Shown here in pieces: positions 47,978-55,719 of a stretch of 64,000 nt of DNA (the first letter of the stretch is position 1; every line of letters begins with the position of its first letter). The notes under the pieces were generated by a model. The model was not told the origin of the DNA and ran no database searches. It was given only the letters and a program-made list of their open reading frames with translations. This stretch comes from VAXT01 sp963850415 (lineage in GTDB: Bacteria > Actinomycetota > Thermoleophilia > Gaiellales > Gaiellaceae): positions 682,001 through 746,000 of the forward strand of contig CAWKLE010000003.1 in assembly GCA_963850415.1 (NCBI GenBank), written 5' to 3'. The translations under genes were made by a program, and so were the position numbers.

Positions 47978-49405
47978 GGGTCGCGCTCGCGATCCTGGCC
48001 GTCGCGCTCGTCGCCGTTCCGGCCGCCGACGGGTACCGGAACCCGACCGCGGGCAAGGCCCTCGTCCTGCAGCTCCCGGGCATGCATCGCGCGAAGGTGA
48101 GACGCAACGTCGTCTACCAGCGGTCTCCCCGGCTGCGGATGGACGTCTACCGGCCGCGGAGCGCGCCGGGTCGCTTGCCTGCCGTCCTCCTCGGCGGGCC
48201 TCCGGGCTCCGGCCGGACGAGCGGCCAGAAGGTCGGCTGGGCGCAACTGATCGCCGCGTCCGGGCTGAGCGCGGTTGCGTTCAACATCCGCTCCGACGGC
48301 GGGCTCCGGTCGCCGCGCAACCCGGCCGTGGATGTCCAGGCCGCGATCGCATACGTCCGCTCGCACTCGAAGCGCCTCGGGGTCGACCCGAACCGGCTCT
48401 GCACGCTCGGCTTCTCGGCTCCCTGGCATCTGTGGGCGACGATGCGCGATCCCCGATCGTGGCTTCGCTGCAACGTCGTCTACTACGAACCGCTCGACCT
48501 TCAGAGCCGCGCGCTCGGGGACGAGTTCTCCGCCCTGGCCTACCTCCGCCGGTCTCCGGCCTCGATCCCGCCGATGCTGGTCGTGAAGGCGGGCCGAGAC
48601 GCGAACGCGGGGATCGAACGAGTCGATCGACCGGTTCCAGGCGGCCGCGACCGAGCTCCACGCGGACGTCCGCGTCGTCACCGATCCGGAAGCGGCGCAC
48701 GGCTTCGACGTCGGGCCGAGGACGGCTCGGGCGCGCGCGGTTGTCAAGCAGACGCTGCGCTTCCTGAAGACGCGGCTCGCCCCGCCGCTTCCGGTGACCG
48801 AGTCCTGTGCGACGAAGGCGGAAAGGGCCTCGGCGCTGCGCTTCTTCGGAGCCGACGACACAACACTCCTGGGCGTCGTCGTCGGCAGCGGGCCGCGCGG
48901 GCTCGTGCTGGCGCACGGCCAGAACCAGGGCTTCTGCGAGTGGCTGCCCTACGCGCGCCAGCTCGCGGCCGGCGGCTATCGCGTGCTCGCCTACAACTCG
49001 CGGCCCGGGAACCGGGTCGACCTCGACATCGCGCCCGCGGTCGAGGCGCTCCGGCGAACCGGGTCGCCGCACGTGATCGTGATGGGATCCTCGGCCGGGG
49101 CGATCGCGGCTCTCATCGGAAGCACGTCGCTGCCGTCGGCGCCGGCAGCCATCGTCAGTCTCTCCGCGCCCGCGTCGTTCGGGCCGCTCAGGGCCCTCGA
49201 AGCCGTGGCGCGGCTGTACGCGCCGACGTTCTTCGCCGCATCCGCGGACAATGACCCGTTCACCGGGGACGCGAGAGCGCTGTACGCGGCCTCCGCGTCA
49301 CCGGACAAGCGGCTCGAGATCCTGCCCGGCGCCGCGCACGGGTCGGCCATGCTCGCGGATCCGGGATTCCGCAGCCGGGTCGAGGCTTTCATCGCGGCGC
49401 ACTAG
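47974..49405 (+). pseudogene. frameshifted tandem alpha/beta-hydrolase protein
   Basis: The first part (RVALAILAVALVAVPAADGY, a probable signal sequence) is a dienelactone hydrolase-like domain with a nucleophile region LCTLGFSAPWHLW, ending in ETLRFL-type helices. One extra base near 48614 breaks the frame. The second part, also in an open frame without a stop between, is another alpha/beta hydrolase with VIVMGSSAGAIAALIGSTSL (GxSxG) and an Asp/His end (RLEILPGAAHGSAM). Joined, the protein would have about 476 residues. It overlaps the PadR gene as ATGA, so both may be co-regulated. Confidence 0.65.
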
Positions 49406-49419
49406 ATACATTCCTCCCG

Positions 49420-50493
49420 ATGGCGCAGGTGCTTCCGGCCGAGCGTGACCTTCGGCGCGTGATCGGCGACGGCGAGTCGGTACCCGACGGCGAGGTCGAC
49501 GGGCTCACCGACCACGACCTGGTCGAGCTCTACCGCGGGCTCGTCCTGCTACGCACCTATGACGAGCGCTCGGTCGTCTACCACAGCCAGGGGCGGATCG
49601 GGACGTATGCGATCTACTGGAACCACGAGGCGATGCAGGCCGGCTCGGTCTACGCGCTGGCCGACGACGACTGGATCTTCCCGAGCTATCGCGAGTCGGC
49701 GATCGGGCTCCTGCGCGGGTTGCCCGTCTCGACGGTGCTGTCCTGGTGGCGCGGGCATCCGTCCGGCTGGTGGAACCCGGCGGACTACAACGTCGCCTCG
49801 ATTTGCGTGCCGATCGGGACGCACGTGCCGCATGCGGCCGGGCTCGCGTGGGGCAAGCGGCTGCGCGGCGAGAACGCGTGCGCGATCGCCTACTTCGGCG
49901 ACGGCGCCACCTCCGAGGGCGCGTTCCACGAGGGCGCGAACTTCGCGGCGGTGATGCGCGCGCCGCTCGTCCTCTTCTGCAACAACAACGGCTGGGCGAT
50001 CTCGACTCCGGTCGAGGCGCAGACGCGTGCGGAGACGCTCGCGGACAAGGCCGTGGGCTACGGGATGCCCGCGTCGCGCGTGGACGGGCTCGACATCCTC
50101 GCCGTGTACGAGGCGACGCGCGAGGCCGTCGCGCGTGCCCGGGCAGGCGAGGGGCCGACGTTCATCGAGGCGGTCAGCTACCGGGCAGCGCCGCACGCGA
50201 CGGCGGACGACCCGAAGGCGTACATCGACCTCGAGCGCGTCGAGGAGGAGAAGAAGCGCGAGTGCGTCGGGCGGTACGAGGGCTACCTGCGGCGCGCCGG
50301 GATCCTCACCGACGAGATGGCCGAGTCGATCCGGGCCGAGGCCGAACAGGCGATGCGCGACGGGATCGCGGCGGCCGAGGCGGAGCAGCCCGCGGACCCG
50401 GGCCTCCTCTTCGAGCACGCCTACGTCGATCCGCCCGCCTCGTTCGCGACCGATCTCGCGGAGCTCAGACGGGTCCTCGAGGGCCATGACTGA
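49420..50493 (+). CDS. 2-oxoacid dehydrogenase E1 component, alpha subunit
   Basis: The 357-residue protein has the thiamine diphosphate motif AIAYFGDGATSEGAFHEGAN, followed by PLVLFCNNNGWAISTPVEAQ. It begins MAQVLPAERDLRRVIGDG and has the conserved ESAIGLLRGLPVSTV region. With the beta subunit it decarboxylates pyruvate or a branched-chain 2-oxoacid. The E2 gene is 3 kb downstream. ATG 49420 is 7 nt after TACATT (49407-49412), so the transcript is likely leaderless. Confidence 0.9.
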   Translation: MAQVLPAERDLRRVIGDGESVPDGEVDGLTDHDLVELYRGLVLLRTYDERSVVYHSQGRIGTYAIYWNHEAMQAGSVYALADDDWIFPSYRESAIGLLRGLPVSTVLSWWRGHPSGWWNPADYNVASICVPIGTHVPHAAGLAWGKRLRGENACAIAYFGDGATSEGAFHEGANFAAVMRAPLVLFCNNNGWAISTPVEAQTRAETLADKAVGYGMPASRVDGLDILAVYEATREAVARARAGEGPTFIEAVSYRAAPHATADDPKAYIDLERVEEEKKRECVGRYEGYLRRAGILTDEMAESIRAEAEQAMRDGIAAAEAEQPADPGLLFEHAYVDPPASFATDLAELRRVLEGHD

Positions 50494-50497
50494 CCTG

Positions 50498-50512
50498 GTA
50501 ACAGACTGTTAC
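50498..50512. promoter_or_regulatory. perfect palindrome GTAACAG-A-CTGTTAC
   Basis: Seven-bp arms flank one A, between the E1 alpha stop and the E1 beta start (13 nt before GTG 50526). It could be an operator or an RNA hairpin that sets subunit ratio. Confidence 0.5.
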
Positions 50513-50525
50513 TTGGAGTCGTTCG

Positions 50526-51500
50526 GTGGCTGAGCTGACGCTGGTCGAGGCGATCAACGACTGCTTCCACGTCGAGCTCGGGCGCGACGAGAACGTGATG
50601 GTGATAGGCGAGGACGTCGGCCGAGCGGGCGGCGTCTTCCGGGCCACGGCCGGCCTGCGCGACAAGTTCGGCGCGGATCGCTGCGTCGACACTCCGCTCG
50701 CCGAGGCGGGGATCATCGGCAGCGCGATCGGCCTCTGCATGGCCGGCTTCCGTCCCGTCTGCGAGATGCAGTACGACGCGTTCAGCTACCCGGCGCTCGA
50801 CCAGCTGATCACGCATGTTGGTCGCTACCGCTGGCGCACGGGCGGGCAGATGGCGTTCCCGCTGACCGTGCGCATGCCGTACGGCGGAGGCGTCCGCGCG
50901 CCGGAGCTGCACGACGACTCGCCCGAGGCGTACTACGTGCACACACCGGGCGTGAAGGTGGCGATCCCCTCGACGCCGAGCGACGCAAAAGGCCTGCTCG
51001 CAGCTGCAATTCGCGACCCTGATCCGGTCGTCATCTTCGAGCCGAAGCTCCACTACCGGACGATGCGCGGCGAGGTCCCCGAGGGTGAGCACGTCGTCCC
51101 TCTCGGACAGGCCCGAACCGTCCGCGAGGGCGACGACGTCACGCTCGTCGCGTACGGGTCGATGGTTCCGCTCGCGGAGCAGGCCGCCGATGCGCTCGCG
51201 GACCGGGCCTCGGCGGAGATCCTGGACATCCGCAGCCTGAAGCCGCTCGACGAGGATGCGTTGCTCGCAGCCGCGGCGAAGACGGGACGCGTCGTGATCA
51301 TCCAGGAGGCGCCACGGACGGCCGGCTACGGCGCCGAGCTCGCGGCGATCCTTGCCGAGAAGGCGATGCTCGACCTGCGCGGGCCGGTGCTCAGGGTGAC
51401 CGGCTACGACGTCCCGTACCCGTACTGGCAGATCGAGGACGCGTACATGCCGTCGGTCGAGCGGGTCGTGGACGCGGTCGACAAGCTGCTCGAGTACTAG
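50526..51500 (+). CDS. 2-oxoacid dehydrogenase E1 component, beta subunit
   Basis: The 324-residue protein starts VAELTLVEAINDCFHVELGR and has the E1 beta motifs VMVIGEDVGRAGGVFRATAG, DTPLAEAGIIGSAIGLCMAG and RPVCEMQYDAFSYPALDQLI. The beta subunit completes the E1 active site with the alpha subunit and binds E2. GTG 50526 is 33 nt after the E1 alpha stop, with the palindrome in between. The next gene's GTG shares the G of its TAG stop. Confidence 0.9.
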   Translation: MAELTLVEAINDCFHVELGRDENVMVIGEDVGRAGGVFRATAGLRDKFGADRCVDTPLAEAGIIGSAIGLCMAGFRPVCEMQYDAFSYPALDQLITHVGRYRWRTGGQMAFPLTVRMPYGGGVRAPELHDDSPEAYYVHTPGVKVAIPSTPSDAKGLLAAAIRDPDPVVIFEPKLHYRTMRGEVPEGEHVVPLGQARTVREGDDVTLVAYGSMVPLAEQAADALADRASAEILDIRSLKPLDEDALLAAAAKTGRVVIIQEAPRTAGYGAELAAILAEKAMLDLRGPVLRVTGYDVPYPYWQIEDAYMPSVERVVDAVDKLLEY

Positions 51501-52363
51501 TGCTCCACGAGCTCCCGTGCGAGCAGCGGTACCTGCACGGGTACTTCTCGCCGGACCTGCTCGAGCCGGTCGTCGAGATCGACCCCGGCGACTCCGTGCG
51601 GATCTCGGTCCCGAATCATGCGTGGGACACCGCGCGCGACGAGCATCTCGAACCGAGAAGCCTGGAGCACGAACCGGGGCACGCGCTGGCAGGCCCGATC
51701 CTCGTTCGCGGAGCACGGCCGGGGCAGACGCTCGTCGTTCGGATCGACGAGGTCGAGCCATCGGATTGGGGCGTGACCCACGGCGGGCCCCAACACGCGA
51801 TCCACTGGGAGCTCGCGGACGGTGTCGGCCGTGCCCTTTCGTTCGAGCTCGATCTCGCGCCGTTCCTCGGCGTGATGGGAATGCCGCCGCCGGACCCGGG
51901 CGTCCACAGCACCGGGCCGCCTCGCCGGTGGGGCGGCAACATGGACTGCAAGGAGCTGGTTGCGGGCACGACGCTCTATCTCCCGATCCCGGTCGAGGGC
52001 GCTCTCTTCTCCGCCGGCGACGGTCATGCCGTTCAGGGCGACGGCGAGGTCTCCGGGACCGCGATCGAGGCTCCGACACGCGCCCGGCTGACGCTCGACC
52101 TCCAGGACGAACCGGTTCTCGAGTGGCCCGTCGCGCGACTCGACGGCGCCTGGATCACGCTCGGGTTCGACGAGGACCTCTCGGTAGCGGGGCAGGCCGC
52201 GCTCGAAGGCATGCTCGCGTTGCTGGGCCGGGAGCTCGGAGTGAGCGGCGCCGATGCGCTTGCGTTGGCGAGCCTCGCCGTCGATCTCCGGGTCACGCAG
52301 GTCGTGAACGGGACGCAGGGAGTGCACGCTCTGCTCCGCGACGACGCGATCCAGTCCGAGTAG
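51500..52363 (+). CDS. acetamidase/formamidase family protein
   Basis: The 287-residue protein has the family signature STGPPRRWGGNMDCKELVAG, followed by TTLYLPIPVEGALFSAGDGH and AVQGDGEVSGTAIE. Metal-binding residues (Asp and His in these segments) are kept. Such enzymes hydrolyse formamide or short amides. GTG 51500 shares a base with the E1 beta stop (TAGTG), so it is coupled to the dehydrogenase genes although the pathway link is unclear. The TAG at its end is part of TAGATT, used by the next gene. Confidence 0.85.
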   Translation: MLHELPCEQRYLHGYFSPDLLEPVVEIDPGDSVRISVPNHAWDTARDEHLEPRSLEHEPGHALAGPILVRGARPGQTLVVRIDEVEPSDWGVTHGGPQHAIHWELADGVGRALSFELDLAPFLGVMGMPPPDPGVHSTGPPRRWGGNMDCKELVAGTTLYLPIPVEGALFSAGDGHAVQGDGEVSGTAIEAPTRARLTLDLQDEPVLEWPVARLDGAWITLGFDEDLSVAGQAALEGMLALLGRELGVSGADALALASLAVDLRVTQVVNGTQGVHALLRDDAIQSE

Positions 52364-52372
52364 ATTGGCCGT

Positions 52373-52747
52373 ATGGGCGCCGGCTCGGAAGCGCTTCGGC
52401 GCGCCTGGGAGCACGACAGCGCCGGCCGCGAGGCGGAGGCCGTCGTCGAGTACCGGGCCGCGTTCGAGGCGGGGATCGACGACGTGGACCTGCCGGGTGC
52501 GATGCTCGGCTTCGGAAGCACGCTGCGGAACGTCGGCGAGCTGGAGGAGTCCGAGCGGGTGCTGCGCGAGGCGGTGACGCGGTTCCCGGACAACGCGGCG
52601 CTGCGCGTCTTTCTCGCGCTCACTCGCTGGGAGCGCGACGATCAGGGCGGAGCCTGGCGCGAGCTCGTCGAGGCGCTGTTCCGCGCCGATGCGCCGGGGA
52701 TGGCCCGCTACGAGCGCGCGATCCGCGGCTACTCGGCCGAGCTCTGA
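52373..52747 (+). CDS. tetratricopeptide-repeat-like protein
   Basis: The 124-residue protein is helical with TPR-like repeats: ALRRAWEHDSAGREAEAVVE, then GFGSTLRNVGELEESERVLR and FPDNAALRVFLALTRWERDD. The length suits three repeats; these mediate protein contacts. ATG 52373 follows TAGATT (52361-52366) by 6 nt, where TAG is also the stop of the formamidase gene. It overlaps the next frame as CTGA. Confidence 0.75.
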   Translation: MGAGSEALRRAWEHDSAGREAEAVVEYRAAFEAGIDDVDLPGAMLGFGSTLRNVGELEESERVLREAVTRFPDNAALRVFLALTRWERDDQGGAWRELVEALFRADAPGMARYERAIRGYSAEL

Positions 52748-53130
52748 GCGAGCGGCTGCGCCTGGTGCTCGAGCGCGCCGGCTCGGGGTACCGGCTCCGG
52801 GACGCGGCGACGGACGAGGTCGTTCGCTGGGAGGACCCGCGGATCCTGGTCGTTCCTGTGGCGGGAGTCTCGTTTCGCCCGGAGGCGCTCGACGATCCGT
52901 CGTTCGATCCGGGCCGGGGTCTGGCTCTCGTTCCCGAGCCCGAGAACGAGCACGACCCGCATGCCGTCGGGATCTGGAACGAGGAGCGGACGCTTCAGCT
53001 CGGCTACGTGCCGCGGGAGGACGCGCCTCGCCTGGCCGGCGACGAGCAGGTCGTCTCGATCTGGAGAACCGAGGGCGGGCTCCGCGTCCTGATCGCGCCC
53101 GGGGACGCCTGGATCGGGCGCCCGCGATAG
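52744..53130 (+). CDS. HIRAN domain protein (CTG start)
   Basis: The protein has about 128 residues. The HIRAN core is seen in EDPRILVVPVAGVSFRPEAL and PENEHDPHAVGIWNEERTLQ, then LGYVPREDAPRL. HIRAN domains bind 3' ends of single-stranded DNA or act in DNA repair. The standard start GTG 52765 would remove the first strand (SERLRLVL); CTG 52744 overlaps the TPR stop as CTGA, the same form as at 33381 and 62530. The TAG stop is part of TAGATT before the E2 gene. Confidence 0.65.
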   Translation: MSERLRLVLERAGSGYRLRDAATDEVVRWEDPRILVVPVAGVSFRPEALDDPSFDPGRGLALVPEPENEHDPHAVGIWNEERTLQLGYVPREDAPRLAGDEQVVSIWRTEGGLRVLIAPGDAWIGRPR

Positions 53131-53141
53131 ATTCCGCCGCC

Positions 53142-54251
53142 GTGGCGTACGAGTTCAAGCTTCCCGATCTCGGCGAGGGCCTGACCGAAGGCGAGGTCGC
53201 CCGCTGGCTCGTGTCCGAGGGGGACGAGGTCGCCGAGGACCAGCCGCTCGTGGAGATCCAGACGGACAAGACGACGGTCGAGATCCCGTCTCCGGCCGCG
53301 GGAAAGGTCGCGCAGATCCTGGTCGAGGAGGGCAGCATCGTCCCGGTCGGGACGGTGCTGGTCGTGATCGGCGAGGACGGTGTCGCACCGGTTCTCGGGG
53401 AGAAGTCCAAGACGGAGCAGTCCCCTCCAGCCATGTCCCCGCACCAGGTCCCGGGACGTGCCCACGGGGGACGTGTCCGCGCGACGCCGCTCGTCCGACG
53501 GCTCGCCCAGGAGCTCAACGTCGACCTCGAGCAGCTCACCGGCACCGGCCCGCAAGGACGGGTGACCGAAGCGGACGTGCGCGGAGCGGCCGGGTCCGGG
53601 GACCAGGTCCCGGGACAGGTCCGGGAGGGACGGCGGGAGCCGCTTCGAGGGGTGCGCCGCCTGATCGTCGAGCACATGGCCCGCGCACACAGGGAGGTTC
53701 CGGCCGTGACGTGGGTCGAGGAGTGCGACTTCTCGGGCGTCGACCTCAAGCTCCTCGTCCCGACCGTCCTCAAGGCCGCCGCCGAGTCGCTGCAGGAGTT
53801 CCCGGAGCTGAACGCGCGGCTCGAGGGCGACGAGATCGTGTACCTGGACCGCTACGACCTCGGCGTCGCCGTCCAGACCGACGACGGGCTCGTGGTCCCC
53901 GTCGTCCGCGGCTGCGACTCGGCCTCGATCGACCAGCTCGCCGACGAGGTGAAGCGCCTTGCCGAAGCCGCCCGCGCTGGCTCGCTCAAGCCCGAGGAGC
54001 TCCGCGGCTCGACGTTCACGGTCACGAGCGCCGGCAAGCTCGCCGGCCTGCTCCAGACGCCGCTCGTCAACCATCCCGAGGTCGCCATCCTGAGCATCGG
54101 CCGGATCGCCGAGCGGCCCGTCGTCCGGAACGGCGAGCTCGCGGTCGCGCAGACCGGCTACGTCTCGCTCACGTTCGACCACCGGGTGGTCGACGGCGCC
54201 CGCGCAGCCGAGTTCGGCCTGGCCGTGATCCGCCGCCTCGAAGGCACGTAG
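53142..54251 (+). CDS. 2-oxoacid dehydrogenase E2 component (dihydrolipoyl acyltransferase)
   Basis: The 369-residue protein has a lipoyl domain (residues 1-75, with the target Lys in QTDKTTVEIPSPAA), a peripheral subunit-binding domain (RVRATPLVRRLAQELNVDLE, then GTGPQGRVTEADV) and a catalytic domain ending SLTFDHRVVDGARAAEFGL with the HxxxDG active site. GTG 53142 follows TAGATT (53128-53133) by 8 nt. Copies of the GTCCCGGGAC repeat lie in both linkers. E3 is not in the window. Confidence 0.9.
   Translation: MAYEFKLPDLGEGLTEGEVARWLVSEGDEVAEDQPLVEIQTDKTTVEIPSPAAGKVAQILVEEGSIVPVGTVLVVIGEDGVAPVLGEKSKTEQSPPAMSPHQVPGRAHGGRVRATPLVRRLAQELNVDLEQLTGTGPQGRVTEADVRGAAGSGDQVPGQVREGRREPLRGVRRLIVEHMARAHREVPAVTWVEECDFSGVDLKLLVPTVLKAAAESLQEFPELNARLEGDEIVYLDRYDLGVAVQTDDGLVVPVVRGCDSASIDQLADEVKRLAEAARAGSLKPEELRGSTFTVTSAGKLAGLLQTPLVNHPEVAILSIGRIAERPVVRNGELAVAQTGYVSLTFDHRVVDGARAAEFGLAVIRRLEGT
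53435..53457 (+). repeat. 23-nt palindromic repeat unit (E2 linker, first copy)
   Basis: GTCCCCGCAC, CAG and GTCCCGGGAC. The second arm is identical to those in paaD, and the spacer CAG is the same. It encodes SPHQVPG in the linker after the lipoyl domain. Confidence 0.65.
53594..53616 (+). repeat. 23-nt palindromic repeat unit (E2 linker, second copy)
   Basis: GTCCGGGGAC, CAG and GTCCCGGGAC, one mismatch in the left arm relative to the paaD copy. It encodes SGDQVPG in the linker between the subunit-binding and catalytic domains. Confidence 0.65.
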
Positions 54252-54258
54252 AACGAGA

Positions 54259-54284
54259 AGAGCCCGGCCGGGACCGGGCCCTTC
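54259..54284. terminator. hairpin between convergent E2 and CHRD genes
   Basis: GCCCGG and CCGGGC pair around CCGGGA, extended with a mismatch by AAG/CTT. It lies between the two converging genes and can serve both. Confidence 0.6.
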
Positions 54285-54305
54285 GCGTACCGGCAGAGTC
54301 AGCGC

Positions 54306-54878
54306 CTAGTGGTGGCCGCCGCCCCCGCCTTCCCCATGACCATGGCCGGAGCCCTTGCGGATCTGTCCACGGATCAGTCCGGCCGGGTTGAGTGTCGTGT
54401 GGACGTTCGCGTACGTGTAGCCCTTCTTCATCGCGGTGATCAGCTCACCCATCTCGCCGGGCGCGATTCCCTGGCCCGACGGACCGACCACGTCGGACGC
54501 AACGATGTCGCCCTCGAACGTGCCCTCCGTCGGCGTGCACGCCGGCTTGCCGCCGCCGCCGCACAGGAACGCGCTCACTCCGCCCGCCACGCCGGGCTGG
54601 CCGAAGTGGATGTGCGAGAAGAGCGTGTTGCCCTCTGCCGACTCGAAGCCCTGGTAATGCAGCTTGTAGTGGATTGTGTCCCCGTTCACGATCTTGGCCT
54701 TGAACGAACCGCGGCCGGGAGTCGATTCCGACGGCGTCTCGTCGAAACCGGTGAGGCGTGCGGAGAATCTGTCGCCCCCGTTCCCACCACCATGGCCGTG
54801 GTCTGCGAATGCGGCGGCGGCCAACACCAACAGGCCTGCCGCAACGAGCAGCGAAACCGCAACTGCGAGCTTGCGCAT
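54306..54878 (-). CDS. CHRD domain exported protein with His/Gly-rich tail
   Basis: The 190-residue protein starts MRKLAVAVSLLVAAGLLVLA with a cleavable signal (AAAFADHGH), then a CHRD domain (LTGFDETPSESTPGRGSFKA, HYKLHYQGFESAEGNTLFSH). A loop holds two Cys (AFLCGGGGKPACTP). It ends KGSGHGHGEGGGGGHH, likely a metal-binding tail. CHRD domains occur in secreted proteins of unknown role. A GGAGGAGAAG ribosome binding site is present. Confidence 0.82.
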   Translation of the reverse strand: MRKLAVAVSLLVAAGLLVLAAAAFADHGHGGGNGGDRFSARLTGFDETPSESTPGRGSFKAKIVNGDTIHYKLHYQGFESAEGNTLFSHIHFGQPGVAGGVSAFLCGGGGKPACTPTEGTFEGDIVASDVVGPSGQGIAPGEMGELITAMKKGYTYANVHTTLNPAGLIRGQIRKGSGHGHGEGGGGGHH

Positions 54879-54910
54879 GCTTCTCCTCCCCGTGAGGTTT
54901 GTGTCCGGCA

Positions 54911-55240
54911 TTACGGTCGTTCCGCGGGGCCGGTTTCGGCGCCGAGGTGCCGGTCGACGAGCTCCTCGATCTCGGCCGCCTTCGCCCTGCCTTCGAGCCG
55001 GGCCACGGCGCGCTTGCCCTTGACCAGGATCAGGGTCGGAACGCTCCGGACCTCGAAGCGCTCGGCGAGCTCGGGTTCCTCGTCGACGTCGACGCGCTTG
55101 ACGCTCAGCCGGTGCCGCTCCTTGCGCTCGAGGTGCGCAAGGAGGCTCTCCATCCGCCTCGCAGGCCCCGAGTGCCCGGCGGAGAAGAAGACGAGCAGGT
55201 TCCGGCGGCGGTGGCCGGCTGCTGCGGATCGGCCGGTCAT
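54911..55240 (-). CDS. thioredoxin-fold protein lacking the active-site cysteines
   Basis: The 109-residue protein has the thioredoxin fold: NLLVFFSAGHSGPARRMESL, then LSVKRVDVDEEPELAERFEV and RSVPTLILVKGKRAVARLEG with the cis-Pro. The canonical CGPC is replaced by SGPA, so it cannot do disulfide exchange by the normal mechanism. It may be a structural or chaperone-like member. It is 32 nt upstream of the CHRD gene on the same strand and may be co-transcribed. Confidence 0.8.
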   Translation of the reverse strand: MTGRSAAAGHRRRNLLVFFSAGHSGPARRMESLLAHLERKERHRLSVKRVDVDEEPELAERFEVRSVPTLILVKGKRAVARLEGRAKAAEIEELVDRHLGAETGPAERP

Positions 55241-55299
55241 CGGTCACCTTGTCCCCGCGCGCGCCGGCCGCGAAACGCGCTGGAACTACACTGACCCCG

Positions 55300-55716
55300 A
55301 TGGGTGACTGGTATTCGATCGGCGTCTTCGCAGGCCTGGGTGTGGCGCTCGGCATCGCGGGCGCAGGCCTTTTCGGAGGTCGTCGCTACGCGCTGGCGGC
55401 GCCGTTGCTCGCGGCCGTCGTCGGCATTGCGCTGGGAATCGCGCTCGCCGACGCGCCGGAGGCCGCAGCCGCGGGAGTCGGTGGAGTCCTCGGCGGGGTC
55501 GGGGCGCTCGAGCTCGTCCGCGGCGCCCTGGGCCGTGGCGGGACGCCGCTCGCGACTGCGCTGCTCGTGCTGGGCGCGGCGGTCGTTGTCGCCGGGCTTG
55601 CGTTCGTGCCGGTCGTCGGCTACGTCGAGCTCGTGGCGGTCCCCGCCCTGGGCATGCGCCTGCGCAGACGCGCGGGCAAGCGCTACGCGGGGCTTCGCAC
55701 GCTCGCCCGGGATTAG
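55300..55716 (+). CDS. small multi-pass membrane protein
   Basis: The 138-residue product begins MGDWYSIGVFAGLGVALGIA and has three to four hydrophobic segments rich in Ala, Gly, Val and Leu (YALAAPLLAAVVGIALGIAL, AGVGGVLGGVGALELVRGAL). I do not recognise a family. ATG 55300 follows TACACT (55287-55292) by 7 nt, a leaderless start. The stop TAG is followed 3 nt later by the GTG start of the next gene, so they form an operon. Confidence 0.7.
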   Translation: MGDWYSIGVFAGLGVALGIAGAGLFGGRRYALAAPLLAAVVGIALGIALADAPEAAAAGVGGVLGGVGALELVRGALGRGGTPLATALLVLGAAVVVAGLAFVPVVGYVELVAVPALGMRLRRRAGKRYAGLRTLARD

Positions 55717-55719
55717 GGC

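Noticed and set aside
51497..53773. 758-residue open frame on the minus strand opposite formamidase and E2
   Set aside because: Low-complexity Ser/Arg/Pro-rich shadow with no motif.
54259..54284. another copy of the GTCCCGGGAC repeat after E2
   Set aside because: It shares CCGGGACC bases but lacks the arm-CAG-arm form; it is better explained as a terminator hairpin.
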